Below are positions 1 to 7,129 of a stretch of 38,547 bases of DNA, piece after piece (position 1 is the stretch's first letter; each line of letters starts with the position of its first letter). This stretch comes from a virus. Below the pieces are notes generated by a model that ran no database searches, was not told the origin of the DNA, and saw only the letters and a program-made list of their open reading frames with translations. The stretch covers positions 1 to 38,547 of IMG/VR virus record IMGVR_UViG_3300028394_000159. One strand, given 5' to 3'. Made by a program: the position numbers and the translations under genes.

Positions 1-2
1 TA

Positions 3-179
3 TCACCCCGCCAAGTCAGCCAGTTTTTCCTGCCAGTAGGACTCGTAGTCTTCTACTGAATGGGTGACCTGTTTCACCAAGCGGATCTTCTCCCAGCGGT
101 TCCGTTCCTGTTTGGTCTGCTCCAGGCGATCTATGATACGCTGGATGTCTTCGTTCATTTTTTCTGCCAGCATGCTCAT
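3..179 (-). CDS. small hypothetical phage protein, helical
   Basis: Encodes 58 residues of unknown function. The chain is charged and rich in Glu, Lys, Arg and Gln, with the look of one or two amphipathic helices. I chose the ATG at 179 because it lies one base after the stop of the upstream gene (TGATATG junction). The longer frame would need a TTG start inside that gene. It is probably the second gene of the unit driven by the promoter at 462-490. The family is not recognised. Confidence 0.6.
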   Translation of the reverse strand: MSMLAEKMNEDIQRIIDRLEQTKQERNRWEKIRLVKQVTHSVEDYESYWQEKLADLAG

Positions 180-180
180 A

Positions 181-435
181 TCAACCCCAATCCTTTTTGT
201 CACCAAACGATTCGTTGTCGTTGAAGCCTGCGGTGTAGGCAGTGATTTCAGCAGCAGTCATGTCTGCCATCTCCACGCGGGGTGTGATAGAGGTAGCACC
301 CTCAAAATAGTGAGGCTGATATCCACGGCTGTAGTAAGAATCGGCACTGCCGCGGTCATAAGGGCCGCCGTGGCGTGGGTCATATCGGGGTTGATTGGTG
401 TGATTGCCGTTTACTGCGTCCATGTATGTTGCCAT
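181..435 (-). CDS. hypothetical protein, Tyr/Gly/Asp-rich, 84 aa
   Basis: Encodes an 84-residue protein of unknown function. The middle is rich in Arg, Tyr, Gly and Asp and looks disordered. The C-terminal third (around residues 55-80) could be helical. An AAGGAG ribosome-binding site lies seven bases before the ATG, and a consensus promoter lies directly upstream, so this is the first gene of a short early unit with the next gene at 3-179. No known domain is recognised. Confidence 0.65.
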   Translation of the reverse strand: MATYMDAVNGNHTNQPRYDPRHGGPYDRGSADSYYSRGYQPHYFEGATSITPRVEMADMTAAEITAYTAGFNDNESFGDKKDWG

Positions 436-461
436 TTTAAACTCCTTGTTGCGATGTGTGT

Positions 462-490
462 ATTATAGCAGGTCTGGGATTATTGGTCAA
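462..490 (-). promoter_or_regulatory. early sigma70-type promoter P1
   Basis: On the minus strand TTGACC (490-485) is separated by exactly 17 bases from TATAAT (467-462), with TGC before the -10 (extended -10). The predicted start of transcription is about seven bases after the -10, leaving a short leader that contains AAGGAG before the ATG at 435. Confidence 0.85.
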
Positions 491-728
491 CCATGCCGTA
501 TTCGCTACGACGGTCGATACCTTCGTGTGGGCAGTAGATCTCGCTGAGTTGCCAGCACTCTCTGAACTCTTTGTTGCGGCCGTGGGTGATATCGTCCGAG
601 GTGTAGAAGCCTGCTGCCATGAGTCTGGTAAAGATCTTCAAGGGAGCATCCAGTTCAAACACACACTCAGCGGGGTGCATCTGCAGGACTTCTACCACCT
701 GATCATAGGTGATGTAGTAAGGGTCCAT
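480..728 (-). CDS. hypothetical protein, 82 aa
   Basis: Encodes 82 residues of unknown function, acidic, with several Cys and Tyr residues and no recognisable domain. AAGG lies six bases before the ATG. The start follows the stop of the upstream gene by one base (TGATATG), so translation is coupled. Its 3' end covers the -35 region of promoter P1. It is likely the last gene of the unit that starts at 1345. Confidence 0.6.
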   Translation of the reverse strand: MDPYYITYDQVVEVLQMHPAECVFELDAPLKIFTRLMAAGFYTSDDITHGRNKEFRECWQLSEIYCPHEGIDRRSEYGMVDQ

Positions 729-729
729 A

Positions 730-948
730 TCAGGCCTTCAATAGATCAACCATGCGTTGATGGACCTGGTCCATTTCCGCCTGTTCCACGTAGAAATCTG
801 TGCGAGGGTCATAATACTGACCTTCACGGGCATCGTAATACAGCACACGGCCAGTGAAGTTGAACGGGCCTTCCAGACCTGGGCGTGGACCGTATTTTTC
901 ACGCATGTCGTCCATCTGATGCTTGTCTGCTACCACGCGATATCCCAT
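730..948 (-). CDS. hypothetical protein, 72 aa
   Basis: Encodes 72 residues, with a Tyr/Asp-rich middle (GRVLYYDAREGQYYDPRTD) and an amphipathic C-terminal helix. I chose the ATG at 948 because AAGGAG stands just upstream of it; a longer frame would start inside the neighbouring gene. It belongs to the unit from promoter P2 (genes at 959, 730 and 480). Function unknown. Confidence 0.6.
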   Translation of the reverse strand: MGYRVVADKHQMDDMREKYGPRPGLEGPFNFTGRVLYYDAREGQYYDPRTDFYVEQAEMDQVHQRMVDLLKA

Positions 949-958
949 GTGCTGCTCC

Positions 959-1345
959 TTAGTAGTCGATGTCGCCCAGACGATCAAAGGCTTTCACGCC
1001 TTTGGTCTTGGCATTGAGGATGTAGATGTTCTTCAACTTATAGCGTTTCTCTTGCACATCTTCCAAGGTCACAAAAGGATTCAGTTCCCAGGTATTGACC
1101 TTGTTGTAGTCCTTCTTGAGCGCAGCCACTTCTTCAGCGGGCAGTTGGTAATCCCAATCCTGACGGTGACGGCACTCTTGAACACGGCACATCTCAAGCC
1201 AGTGCTCTAGGCTTTGCTTGACCAAGTCAGATGGCACCAACTCTCGGTCAATGTCCATCCAATCGCCTACCATGCCGTTCCACAGTTTGATTTCAGGATC
1301 ACCTTCCAGGCGGTTCAACATCTCAATCAGTTTGGACTTTTTCAT
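959..1345 (-). CDS. conserved phage protein of unknown function
   Basis: Encodes 128 residues. The N-terminus (KSKLIEMLNRLEGDPEIKLW) resembles a hypothetical protein family I recall from phages and prophages whose members start with a helix followed by GDPEIxLWNG; this is from memory and not checked. Two ATGs occur in tandem (1348 and 1345). AGGAG is only three bases from the first and six from the second, so I prefer 1345. Transcription should start from the consensus promoter at 1370-1398. No enzymatic motif is visible. Confidence 0.7.
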   Translation of the reverse strand: MKKSKLIEMLNRLEGDPEIKLWNGMVGDWMDIDRELVPSDLVKQSLEHWLEMCRVQECRHRQDWDYQLPAEEVAALKKDYNKVNTWELNPFVTLEDVQEKRYKLKNIYILNAKTKGVKAFDRLGDIDY

Positions 1346-1369
1346 CATGTGCTCCTAGTGTAGGTGTGT

Positions 1370-1398
1370 ATTATACGATCAACTGCCGGCGATGTCAA
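1370..1398 (-). promoter_or_regulatory. early sigma70-type promoter P2 (full consensus)
   Basis: TTGACA (1398-1393), a 17-base spacer and TATAAT (1375-1370) on the minus strand: both hexamers match the sigma70 consensus exactly. The -35 lies inside the last codons of the upstream gene (1379-1558). It serves the genes at 959, 730 and 480. Confidence 0.85.
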
Positions 1399-1558
1399 CC
1401 AGTTCTTCCCAGGCTTCTTCGATGGTGTCGTAGCCACACATGTCATAGGATCCATCGTAGAGACGGACATAGAACATGCCGTTGCCCGGACTGGCTTCTG
1501 TGTCCAGGCCTACTTCGCCTATGCCAGGGATCACTCGCAAGGTGTAGTCAGTCATCAT
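1379..1558 (-). CDS. hypothetical protein, 59 aa
   Basis: Encodes 59 residues with a predicted beta-rich N-terminal half and an acidic C-terminal helix (YDTIEEAWEELVDIAG). The start overlaps the stop of the upstream gene as ATGATGA, with AAGGTGG before it, so I reject the longer frame that begins inside the upstream gene. Function unknown; translationally coupled to the gene at 1555-1929. Confidence 0.6.
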   Translation of the reverse strand: MMTDYTLRVIPGIGEVGLDTEASPGNGMFYVRLYDGSYDMCGYDTIEEAWEELVDIAGS

Positions 1559-1929
1559 GCCACCTTGCGAAAATATTGATAGGGCAGTCCAACCAGGTAG
1601 CACAGGAACTCGTCGTCCCCATTTGAACCTTCGGCTTCGTGAATCCAACGCAGGGCCATCTCACGGTCCTTGGCACCGCAGGCCAGGATGCTTTGGATCC
1701 GCATCTCGAACTCGTGGGCTGCGGTGTGTTCAGACTCCTTGCGGTTGGCTTCTTCACGATTGATCACTGCACCCAGTTCAACGAACTCGGTGTGGAAGTC
1801 CTCAAGGGTCCAAGTGGAGGTATCGATACCGCGAGGGCGAACGCCATATGCGTCCTTATACATGTCCCAATATTGGCATTGGGCTTGCTCCAGATCGCTC
1901 ATCTCTTCCCAGGTTTTGAACTCTTGCAT
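1555..1929 (-). CDS. conserved hypothetical protein, 124 aa
   Basis: Encodes 124 residues, mostly helical and acidic. The YWDMYKDAYGVRPRG region resembles a widespread phage/enterobacterial hypothetical family that I recall but cannot name. The ATG at 1929 has AAGGA upstream. An in-frame ATG at 1953 lies exactly six bases after the -10 of promoter P3, so a leaderless form with eight extra residues (MFSKKESK) is possible. First gene of a two-gene unit with 1379-1558. Confidence 0.65.
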   Translation of the reverse strand: MQEFKTWEEMSDLEQAQCQYWDMYKDAYGVRPRGIDTSTWTLEDFHTEFVELGAVINREEANRKESEHTAAHEFEMRIQSILACGAKDREMALRWIHEAEGSNGDDEFLCYLVGLPYQYFRKVA

Positions 1930-1937
1930 TTTGGATT

Positions 1938-1968
1938 CCTTTTTACTGAACATGCCCATATTATAGCA
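1938..1968. repeat. 31-bp repeated promoter/leader cassette, copy 1
   Basis: These 31 bases are identical to positions 2230-2260. Each copy carries the -10 hexamer and a transcribed leader with a potential in-frame MFSKK start and the AAAAAGG ribosome-binding site. The -35 and the genes that follow differ. Confidence 0.9.
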
Positions 1969-1988
1969 TTTTGGGCGATTCTGGTCAA
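1960..1988 (-). promoter_or_regulatory. early sigma70-type promoter P3
   Basis: TTGACC (1988-1983), 17 bases, TATAAT (1965-1960), with TGC before the -10. It reads into the gene at 1555-1929. Confidence 0.85.
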
Positions 1989-1993
1989 CCGTT

Positions 1994-2221
1994 TTATCGG
2001 CTGATTTCGAATGATGTTTCACCACCACGACCGTTGATCACACGGACTTTTTTCCCGTCGATCTTGACATAGCCATAGTTGCCATCTTCATATATGCCAT
2101 GCGGGCAGGGCTCAATAGTGACCTCGCGCACGATTTCGCAAAACCCCCAGCGCCGGGTGGGCAGTCGACCCTGGAACAACTTCATGTTGTCTATGGATGT
2201 AATCAGGATTTTTGCTTTCAT
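1994..2221 (-). CDS. hypothetical protein, 75 aa
   Basis: Encodes 75 residues, basic and probably beta-rich, of unknown function. The ATG at 2221 is preceded by AAAAAGG. An in-frame ATG at 2245 lies six bases after the -10 of P4 and would add MFSKKART. The ATG at 2251 directly abuts the -10 hexamer and should lie outside the transcript. Monocistronic unit: the next promoter (P3) starts right after its stop. Confidence 0.6.
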   Translation of the reverse strand: MKAKILITSIDNMKLFQGRLPTRRWGFCEIVREVTIEPCPHGIYEDGNYGYVKIDGKKVRVINGRGGETSFEISR

Positions 2222-2229
2222 GGTGCGAG

Positions 2230-2260
2230 CCTTTTTACTGAACATGCCCATATTATAGCA
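2230..2260. repeat. 31-bp repeated promoter/leader cassette, copy 2
   Basis: Identical to positions 1938-1968 over 31 bases; see that entry. The two copies precede unrelated genes. Confidence 0.9.
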
Positions 2261-2280
2261 CGAGGGCTATTTTGGGTCAA
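2252..2280 (-). promoter_or_regulatory. early sigma70-type promoter P4
   Basis: TTGACC (2280-2275), 17 bases, TATAAT (2257-2252), extended -10 TGC. The sequence around the -35 (2272-2287) is nearly the same as at promoter P5. Confidence 0.85.
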
Positions 2281-2307
2281 CCGAATTCTCCAACTGGAGT
2301 TGTGATT

Positions 2308-2493
2308 TTAATTGAAATTTTCAGCTGCAATATCTTCCAGATCTTCGCCGTGGAAGTCAGTGTAGATACCCAGCACATGCCATTGCAAAAACTCTTTGAT
2401 TTGAGCATCTGTGGGGGTCACGGTGCCGTAGACCTCAGCAGATCGTTTGATGTTGTTTATGACGTTTTTGGGCACGTTAATGGTAACTTGCAT
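2308..2493 (-). CDS. small hypothetical protein, possible DNA-binding fold
   Basis: Encodes 61 residues. The start MQVTINVPKNVINNIKRSAE (a beta strand followed by a helix) is reminiscent of ribbon-helix-helix proteins, and the acidic tail ends in FN. That resemblance is weak and only a suggestion. AGGAG precedes the ATG at 2493, and promoter P5 lies directly upstream. If it is a ribbon-helix-helix protein, it might regulate early genes. Confidence 0.6.
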   Translation of the reverse strand: MQVTINVPKNVINNIKRSAEVYGTVTPTDAQIKEFLQWHVLGIYTDFHGEDLEDIAAENFN

Positions 2494-2526
2494 TCGGAAC
2501 TCCTGTTTGTTGCTGTCTATGTGTGT

Positions 2527-2555
2527 ATTATAGCAGTTCGGGCAATTTGGGTCAA
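2527..2555 (-). promoter_or_regulatory. early sigma70-type promoter P5
   Basis: TTGACC (2555-2550), 17 bases, TATAAT (2532-2527), extended -10 TGC, leader with AGGAG. It reads into the gene at 2308-2493 and diverges from the plus-strand cassette that begins at 2618. The 2494-2617 gap otherwise holds only an AT-rich TATATAAAG stretch that might serve the plus-strand genes. Confidence 0.85.
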
Positions 2556-2617
2556 CCGAATTCCACACAGAAAGTTGCGATTTTCAGCCAGTATATAAAG
2601 TTGGAATATATACACTT

Positions 2618-3043
2618 ATGACCCATGTAGAGATAGATTACATTTCAGAAGTAAACGGATGCACTCCTAAAATATCTGTGGGCACGAGATTCGAAAAATT
2701 CTCTCATGTACAAGAAGTCCAAACAGGGTCGGGCAAAATAATATGTGATTTAAAATTCAAACCATTTGATGCCTTGGTGGTTCAATTTTCAGGAAAGAGT
2801 TGGGACGATCCTTTACCTACATGGTTAAATATGACAAACATAAAAATGGATAACATCTACCTGGACAGTATCCTGTTTTTAGGAAAACAATATCCTGACT
2901 ACGATAATATTGATTTTGATCATCGATACAGTCCACTTTATTATTGCCCAGGCACGAGATTTAATCTCAATGGTGTGTATGAGTTAGAGATTTATTTACC
3001 CATATGGCATTTTACAACCAAATCGAAAAATCCCAATGACTAA
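2618..3043 (+). CDS. small beta-rich protein, cassette family A, copy 1
   Basis: Encodes 141 residues of unknown function. It is clearly paralogous to the product of 3839-4255: both contain KISVGTRF near residue 20, a GSGKI stretch, PFD, GKQYPDY, and NGVYEL followed by PIWHF at the C-terminus. Alternating hydrophobic residues suggest a beta-sandwich. No signal peptide or catalytic motif is seen. The gene overlaps the downstream hydroxylase gene by eight bases, so the two proteins are made together, and the pair is duplicated. It may be a partner, carrier or substrate of the hydroxylase; this is inference. Confidence 0.75.
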   Translation: MTHVEIDYISEVNGCTPKISVGTRFEKFSHVQEVQTGSGKIICDLKFKPFDALVVQFSGKSWDDPLPTWLNMTNIKMDNIYLDSILFLGKQYPDYDNIDFDHRYSPLYYCPGTRFNLNGVYELEIYLPIWHFTTKSKNPND

Positions 3044-3731
3044 CAAATTATTAAATGATCTCAGCAGAGAAAATTGCTTGCAGTTGGATTCAATACTGTC
3101 ATCTGGGATGCCGTGGTTAAAATTGGATCTCAAAGTGCCAGAGTTTCCTTCCCAAGTATTGGATGATGCCATCGCTGCAAGCAGTGGGTGGCATGATCAG
3201 TGGTGTGACAATCCAATATACTCTAGTTATCACAACTGGGACGGAAAAGTGCTTTTTGGTCCAACCAATTGGAATCAGTGGATGGATATATTCACAGCCT
3301 CACCGCATAAAGATGAAGATGGGTTGAGTGAAAAATACAGGCATGAGATAGAGTTTGGATGGCGGATCGATCTTGATCATCCAGTAAGAAAATGGATTAA
3401 TTCATTTTTGGATGATGCTGCTATTAATTTTGTGAGTTATTATGTATTAGGACCCGGCGGACATCTACCGCCACACTATGATCCATGTGCCGGCAAAAAA
3501 AAATGTTTCAACAAAATATATGCTGCTGTTACTTGGCCTGCTGATTGTGAGTTTGGGTTTTTAGACTGGGGAAATATGCCAATACAGCAAGGTGACGTTT
3601 TTCTGATCAGTGTTTATCAATACCCCCATTGGGTGATAAATCATGGAGATAAACATCGCATAGTGCTAAACATCGCCTGCAATCTCACTCACATCCAAGA
3701 CCTAATTAAACGCAGTTTCCTGCGACGTTAA
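3036..3731 (+). CDS. 2-oxoglutarate/Fe(II) hydroxylase, Asp/Asn beta-hydroxylase type, copy 1
   Basis: Encodes 231 residues that read as a cupin-like 2-oxoglutarate-dependent dioxygenase. The iron-binding triad is visible: H147-x-D149 in PPHYDPC and H198 in YPHWVIN. R208 in HRIVLNI is the expected 2-oxoglutarate-binding arginine. The GPGGHLPPHYD context matches aspartyl/asparaginyl beta-hydroxylases. The substrate cannot be told; protein, peptide or lipid are all possible. It is translationally coupled to the family A gene upstream and followed by a strong terminator. A paralogue lies at 4252-4950. Confidence 0.85.
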   Translation: MTNKLLNDLSRENCLQLDSILSSGMPWLKLDLKVPEFPSQVLDDAIAASSGWHDQWCDNPIYSSYHNWDGKVLFGPTNWNQWMDIFTASPHKDEDGLSEKYRHEIEFGWRIDLDHPVRKWINSFLDDAAINFVSYYVLGPGGHLPPHYDPCAGKKKCFNKIYAAVTWPADCEFGFLDWGNMPIQQGDVFLISVYQYPHWVINHGDKHRIVLNIACNLTHIQDLIKRSFLRR

Positions 3732-3739
3732 ATCAATTC

Positions 3740-3772
3740 AAAAAAAACCCTGCCTGGCAGGGTTTTTTATTT
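3740..3772 (+). terminator. intrinsic terminator after hydroxylase copy 1
   Basis: A palindrome CCCTGCCTGGCAGGG flanked by an A-run and followed by TTTTTTATTTT, eight bases after the hydroxylase stop. The flanking A-run makes it potentially bidirectional. It separates the two hydroxylase pairs, so the second pair probably has its own promoter in the 3773-3838 gap, where the AT-rich stretch at 3805-3825 is the only candidate. Confidence 0.85.
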
Positions 3773-3838
3773 TATAGTAGTCGAATTCTTGTGTCTCTAC
3801 TAGATTTTAATATATAATTGATAATCATCAGCCTTACT

Positions 3839-4255
3839 ATGAATTTAATAACCATATTGTATTCTTCACTCATAACTGAGTGCTTACCAAAAATATCCGT
3901 GGGCACACGATTTGACGGATTTGTCTACACCGAATTATGTAAAGCAGGGTCGGGCAAAATAGAGTGTGAAATAAATCTTAGACCATTTGATAATTTGCTA
4001 ATAAAGTTTTTTGACAAAGTGTGGTCCCCACAAGGAGATACTCGATTTGATATCACAGCAATTCTAATAGATGGTATAACATTAGATCATATTATATTCA
4101 AAGGCAAGCAATATCCAGACTACGGTCAGGCTGAATTTAACAAACAATCAAGTCAAGTTTTCTGGCAGCCGGGCACAATATTCCACCTCAATGGTGTGTA
4201 TGAGCTAGAACTATCACAGCCAATTTGGCATTTCAGGGTAAAAAACGCACAATGA
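3839..4255 (+). CDS. small beta-rich protein, cassette family A, copy 2
   Basis: Encodes 138 residues from the ATG at 3839. That start gives the same distance to the KISVGTRF motif (18 residues) as in copy 1. It shares PFD, GKQYPDY, the LNGVYELEL run and PIWHF with copy 1. The stop overlaps the start of hydroxylase copy 2 (ATGA), reproducing the gene order of the first pair. Function unknown; conservation of the pair suggests the two products act together. Confidence 0.75.
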   Translation: MNLITILYSSLITECLPKISVGTRFDGFVYTELCKAGSGKIECEINLRPFDNLLIKFFDKVWSPQGDTRFDITAILIDGITLDHIIFKGKQYPDYGQAEFNKQSSQVFWQPGTIFHLNGVYELELSQPIWHFRVKNAQ

Positions 4256-4950
4256 CTTTTCCTAATTTAATAAGTTGCGCCCGCGATCAAAATCAGCTAG
4301 AGCTAGATTCAATTTTGGGATGCGGATTGCCATGGTTGCGGTTGGATTTGACTTGCCCTCAATTTTCTCAGCAGGTGCTGGATGCCGCGGTTGCACAAAG
4401 TACCGACTGGCGCAGTCAATGGAATGTTGCTGCGCCCGGATATCAAGTGAGAAACTGGAATGGTCAAATATTGTTTGGTCCTGAACAAAATCTCAAATGG
4501 CATGAGATTATAAAAAACGGTCCAGTATTGCACGACGAAGATGCAACATGCAAAAAGCACAGACAAGATCTGGCATTTGGATGGCGGATCGATCTTGACC
4601 ATCCAGTACGACAGTGGGTTAACACATTCCTGGACGATAGAGACATCCATATTGTAAATTACTATGTGCTGCCACCTGGTGGATATCTTCATCCACACTA
4701 TGATCCATGTGCCGGCAACAAATGGCTTAACAAAATATACGTGGCAATAAAATGGCCCCACGGTGCAGAACTTGGATTTTTAAATTGGGGCAACGTGCCA
4801 ATACAAGAAACAGATGTGTTGTTGATAAACAACTATCTATATCCCCATTGGGCCATAAATGCCGGTACAGAAAATAGAATAGTGTTGGACATTGGGTGCA
4901 ATCTTGACAGCATCCAGCCGCTGATCAAGCAGAGCTTTTTGAAGCGGTAA
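4252..4950 (+). CDS. 2-oxoglutarate/Fe(II) hydroxylase, Asp/Asn beta-hydroxylase type, copy 2
   Basis: Encodes 232 residues, aligned along its whole length with the product of 3036-3731. The iron ligands are H149 and D151 (HPHYDPC) and H199 (YPHWAIN), and R209 (NRIVLDI) should bind 2-oxoglutarate. I chose the ATG at 4252, overlapping the upstream stop, because it matches the N-terminus of copy 1; the longer frame begins inside the upstream gene. Divergence is greatest in residues 50-110, so the two enzymes may have different substrates. The radical SAM gene starts 24 bases downstream. Confidence 0.85.
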   Translation: MTFPNLISCARDQNQLELDSILGCGLPWLRLDLTCPQFSQQVLDAAVAQSTDWRSQWNVAAPGYQVRNWNGQILFGPEQNLKWHEIIKNGPVLHDEDATCKKHRQDLAFGWRIDLDHPVRQWVNTFLDDRDIHIVNYYVLPPGGYLHPHYDPCAGNKWLNKIYVAIKWPHGAELGFLNWGNVPIQETDVLLINNYLYPHWAINAGTENRIVLDIGCNLDSIQPLIKQSFLKR

Positions 4951-4974
4951 ATATTAAAAACTAATAAAATCTGT

Positions 4975-6546
4975 ATGGACATTGTGTTGGCCATCGCTCC
5001 TCGTATATCTGATGATTTTGGATACACTCCTGCTGGCCCTGCGTTGCTGAAAGGGTCGTTGGCCTCGGCAGGGTATTCATCCAAGATAATAGATTTCAAT
5101 GCCGAGCTTGAAGAGATCTACAAAGATGATCAGACCCTACTGACATCCATCAGCAATTACTTTATGAACTACGCATTGTACAATCAAACAGTATTTGAAC
5201 TGGTGGACAAATGGATAACCAAATGGGCATATGATATCTTGGACCATGCTCCTACATGGGTGGGCATCAGCGTATTCAGCTACAACAGCCAACGTGCCAC
5301 TAGATTGTTGGCCATACGATTGAAAACCATCAACCCTGATATAAAAATAGTAGTAGGCGGCGCAGGTATAGCCACTGACTTCACTTTCTGCGAGACTTTG
5401 CACAGGGATCACATCATTGACGCTTACATCAGAGGCGAAGGAGAACTCAGTCTGATAGAGTTGCTACGAGGAAATCTTTGTTATCCGGGCATCAATGGCA
5501 TTCCAATGCAGCAGATTGATGACATAAACAGTCTGGCATATCCTGTGTATGATGATTACGAACTGTCAGATTATACCAATCGCAAAGGATTGGTAGCCTT
5601 GCCTATCACTGGCAGCAGAGGTTGTGTAAGAAGTTGTACATTTTGTGACATTGCCAGCATGTGGCCCAAGTACAGATATAGAGATGGAAAGAACATTGCA
5701 GAAGAAATAAAACATCAAGTAGAGCGGCACGGAGCTCGTGCTTTTCGATTCACTGACAGTCTGATCAATGGCAGTCTCAAAGCCTTCAAGGACATGATCA
5801 AGGAACTGGCCGAGTATCGTATGAGCCTGCCTGAACAGCGTAGATTCATATGGGATAGTCATTTTATCGTGCGCGGTCCCCAAGAATTGAAACCAGAGAT
5901 ATTTGATCTCATGAAAGAATCAGGTGCGGGCACCATGTTGATGGGTGTGGAAAGTGGCAGTCAGACTGTGAGAGACCACATGAAAAAAGGATTCACACAA
6001 GATCAACTGGATTATTGCATGCAACAGTTTGCTCGTACAGGGATCAAAGCAAGATTCTTGATGATAGTGGGCTATCCCACTGAGACTGAAGAAGATTTCC
6101 AGCAGTCCTTGGACATGTTCACCAAATACAAGCCATACTGTGATCAAGGCATCATTGAGGAAGTTAATCTTGGACTCACGCTGAATCTGCTGCCCAATAC
6201 TCCCTTGACTGCTGATCTAGAAAAATACAACATTGTTCAAGAGATCAAACACATCAACAATTGGGTATGCTTGAACAATCCATCCATGGACTACAAAGAA
6301 CGTCTTCGCAGGCGCATATATCTACAGCAGCACATAGAGAATCTTGGATACCGAGTATTTGAATCAAAAAATTATACCAATCAATTGTTCCTGGCCTGGA
6401 ACGAAGTGATGACTTTGAAAAGCCAAGCACATGTGATTGAAGATTTTAAATATGATCGAGACCAAGGGGGATTGGTTGAAAAATCTTTGCCTGCTGTAAA
6501 ACATATCAAAATACATGAACATAAAAATCACACTGTTGGCGCATGA
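4975..6546 (+). CDS. cobalamin-binding-domain radical SAM enzyme
   Basis: Encodes 523 residues. Residues 1-165 resemble the Rossmann-like B12-binding domain of the BchE/MiaB-like class (GISVFSYN, IVVGGAG, then IRGEGELSL, the GEGE signature). Residues 210-430 form the radical SAM barrel with the cluster motif C217-x3-C221-x2-C224. The C-terminal 90 residues are charged and helical. Such enzymes catalyse methylations, ring rearrangements or other radical chemistry on unreactive carbons; the substrate here is unknown. It needs a 4Fe-4S cluster, which the phage IscU/IscA pair could help supply. It sits between hydroxylase copy 2 and a divergent family A gene, pointing to one modification pathway. 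Confidence 0.85.
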   Translation: MDIVLAIAPRISDDFGYTPAGPALLKGSLASAGYSSKIIDFNAELEEIYKDDQTLLTSISNYFMNYALYNQTVFELVDKWITKWAYDILDHAPTWVGISVFSYNSQRATRLLAIRLKTINPDIKIVVGGAGIATDFTFCETLHRDHIIDAYIRGEGELSLIELLRGNLCYPGINGIPMQQIDDINSLAYPVYDDYELSDYTNRKGLVALPITGSRGCVRSCTFCDIASMWPKYRYRDGKNIAEEIKHQVERHGARAFRFTDSLINGSLKAFKDMIKELAEYRMSLPEQRRFIWDSHFIVRGPQELKPEIFDLMKESGAGTMLMGVESGSQTVRDHMKKGFTQDQLDYCMQQFARTGIKARFLMIVGYPTETEEDFQQSLDMFTKYKPYCDQGIIEEVNLGLTLNLLPNTPLTADLEKYNIVQEIKHINNWVCLNNPSMDYKERLRRRIYLQQHIENLGYRVFESKNYTNQLFLAWNEVMTLKSQAHVIEDFKYDRDQGGLVEKSLPAVKHIKIHEHKNHTVGA

Positions 6547-7129
6547 TCAACCTGCCATACGCATATTGGTCAACGATATGGTTTATTTTGATTCAGTGCT
6601 GCATGATCCATTGACCGAGATAGAATTTGATGCTGTGCTGCAAGACAGCAATCAACTGGTCATTGAACATTTTGGCAAGAAAAACGAACATACCATATGC
6701 AACGAAGACGGCAAGATCATCTCAGATCGAGCTGCTGAATTGGTCAGCATCATGATTGGCAAATATGAGATACCCAAGAATATCCTGTTCAAGCAACCAT
6801 TTGCAGTAAAATGGCCACAAAACCTCTTAGAGGACGCCGAGAGAAAAAACCAAACCCTGCCCAGCTGTCTTTACAACAATCTTTATTTTGGATTTAATGG
6901 CACATATATATTTGATTTTGCCAAAGATCTGCGCAAGGACTATTACTACTATTTCTGGCAGATGGAACGTGATGCCAATCACAATCTCCAAATGGTAGAT
7001 GAATCATCCAATACCGGATATTTTGAAGCGTACGGAATGAAGTTAGAAATCAACAAAGCATTCAGCTTGACCATCCATGACCTCAAATACATTATTGAGA
7101 ATCAGAGTTTGCCAGACACGCTACACTGA
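6515..7129 (+). CDS. divergent cassette family A protein, 204 aa
   Basis: Encodes 204 residues and overlaps the radical SAM gene by 32 bases. It follows the same pattern as the two shorter family A proteins: an N-terminal strand, L(V/L)I(E/K)-x-F-GK near residue 55, a strand, ILF near residue 95, and FNGTYIF followed by an aromatic YYYYFWQM near residue 150. It carries about 60 extra residues, including a C-terminal extension (residues 155-204). The relationship is a by-eye alignment and distant. No catalytic motif is visible. Its place beside the radical SAM enzyme mirrors that of the other family A proteins beside their hydroxylases. Confidence 0.7.
   Translation: MNIKITLLAHDQPAIRILVNDMVYFDSVLHDPLTEIEFDAVLQDSNQLVIEHFGKKNEHTICNEDGKIISDRAAELVSIMIGKYEIPKNILFKQPFAVKWPQNLLEDAERKNQTLPSCLYNNLYFGFNGTYIFDFAKDLRKDYYYYFWQMERDANHNLQMVDESSNTGYFEAYGMKLEINKAFSLTIHDLKYIIENQSLPDTLH

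Noticed and set aside
64-468. Plus-strand open frame of 134 codons
   Set aside because: It lies antisense to two minus-strand genes with good promoter and ribosome-binding sites and has no such signals itself; Cys/Val-rich composition is typical of an antisense shadow.
4309-4761. Minus-strand open frame of 150 codons opposite hydroxylase copy 2
   Set aside because: No ribosome-binding site, and the plus-strand gene has clear catalytic motifs and a paralogue.
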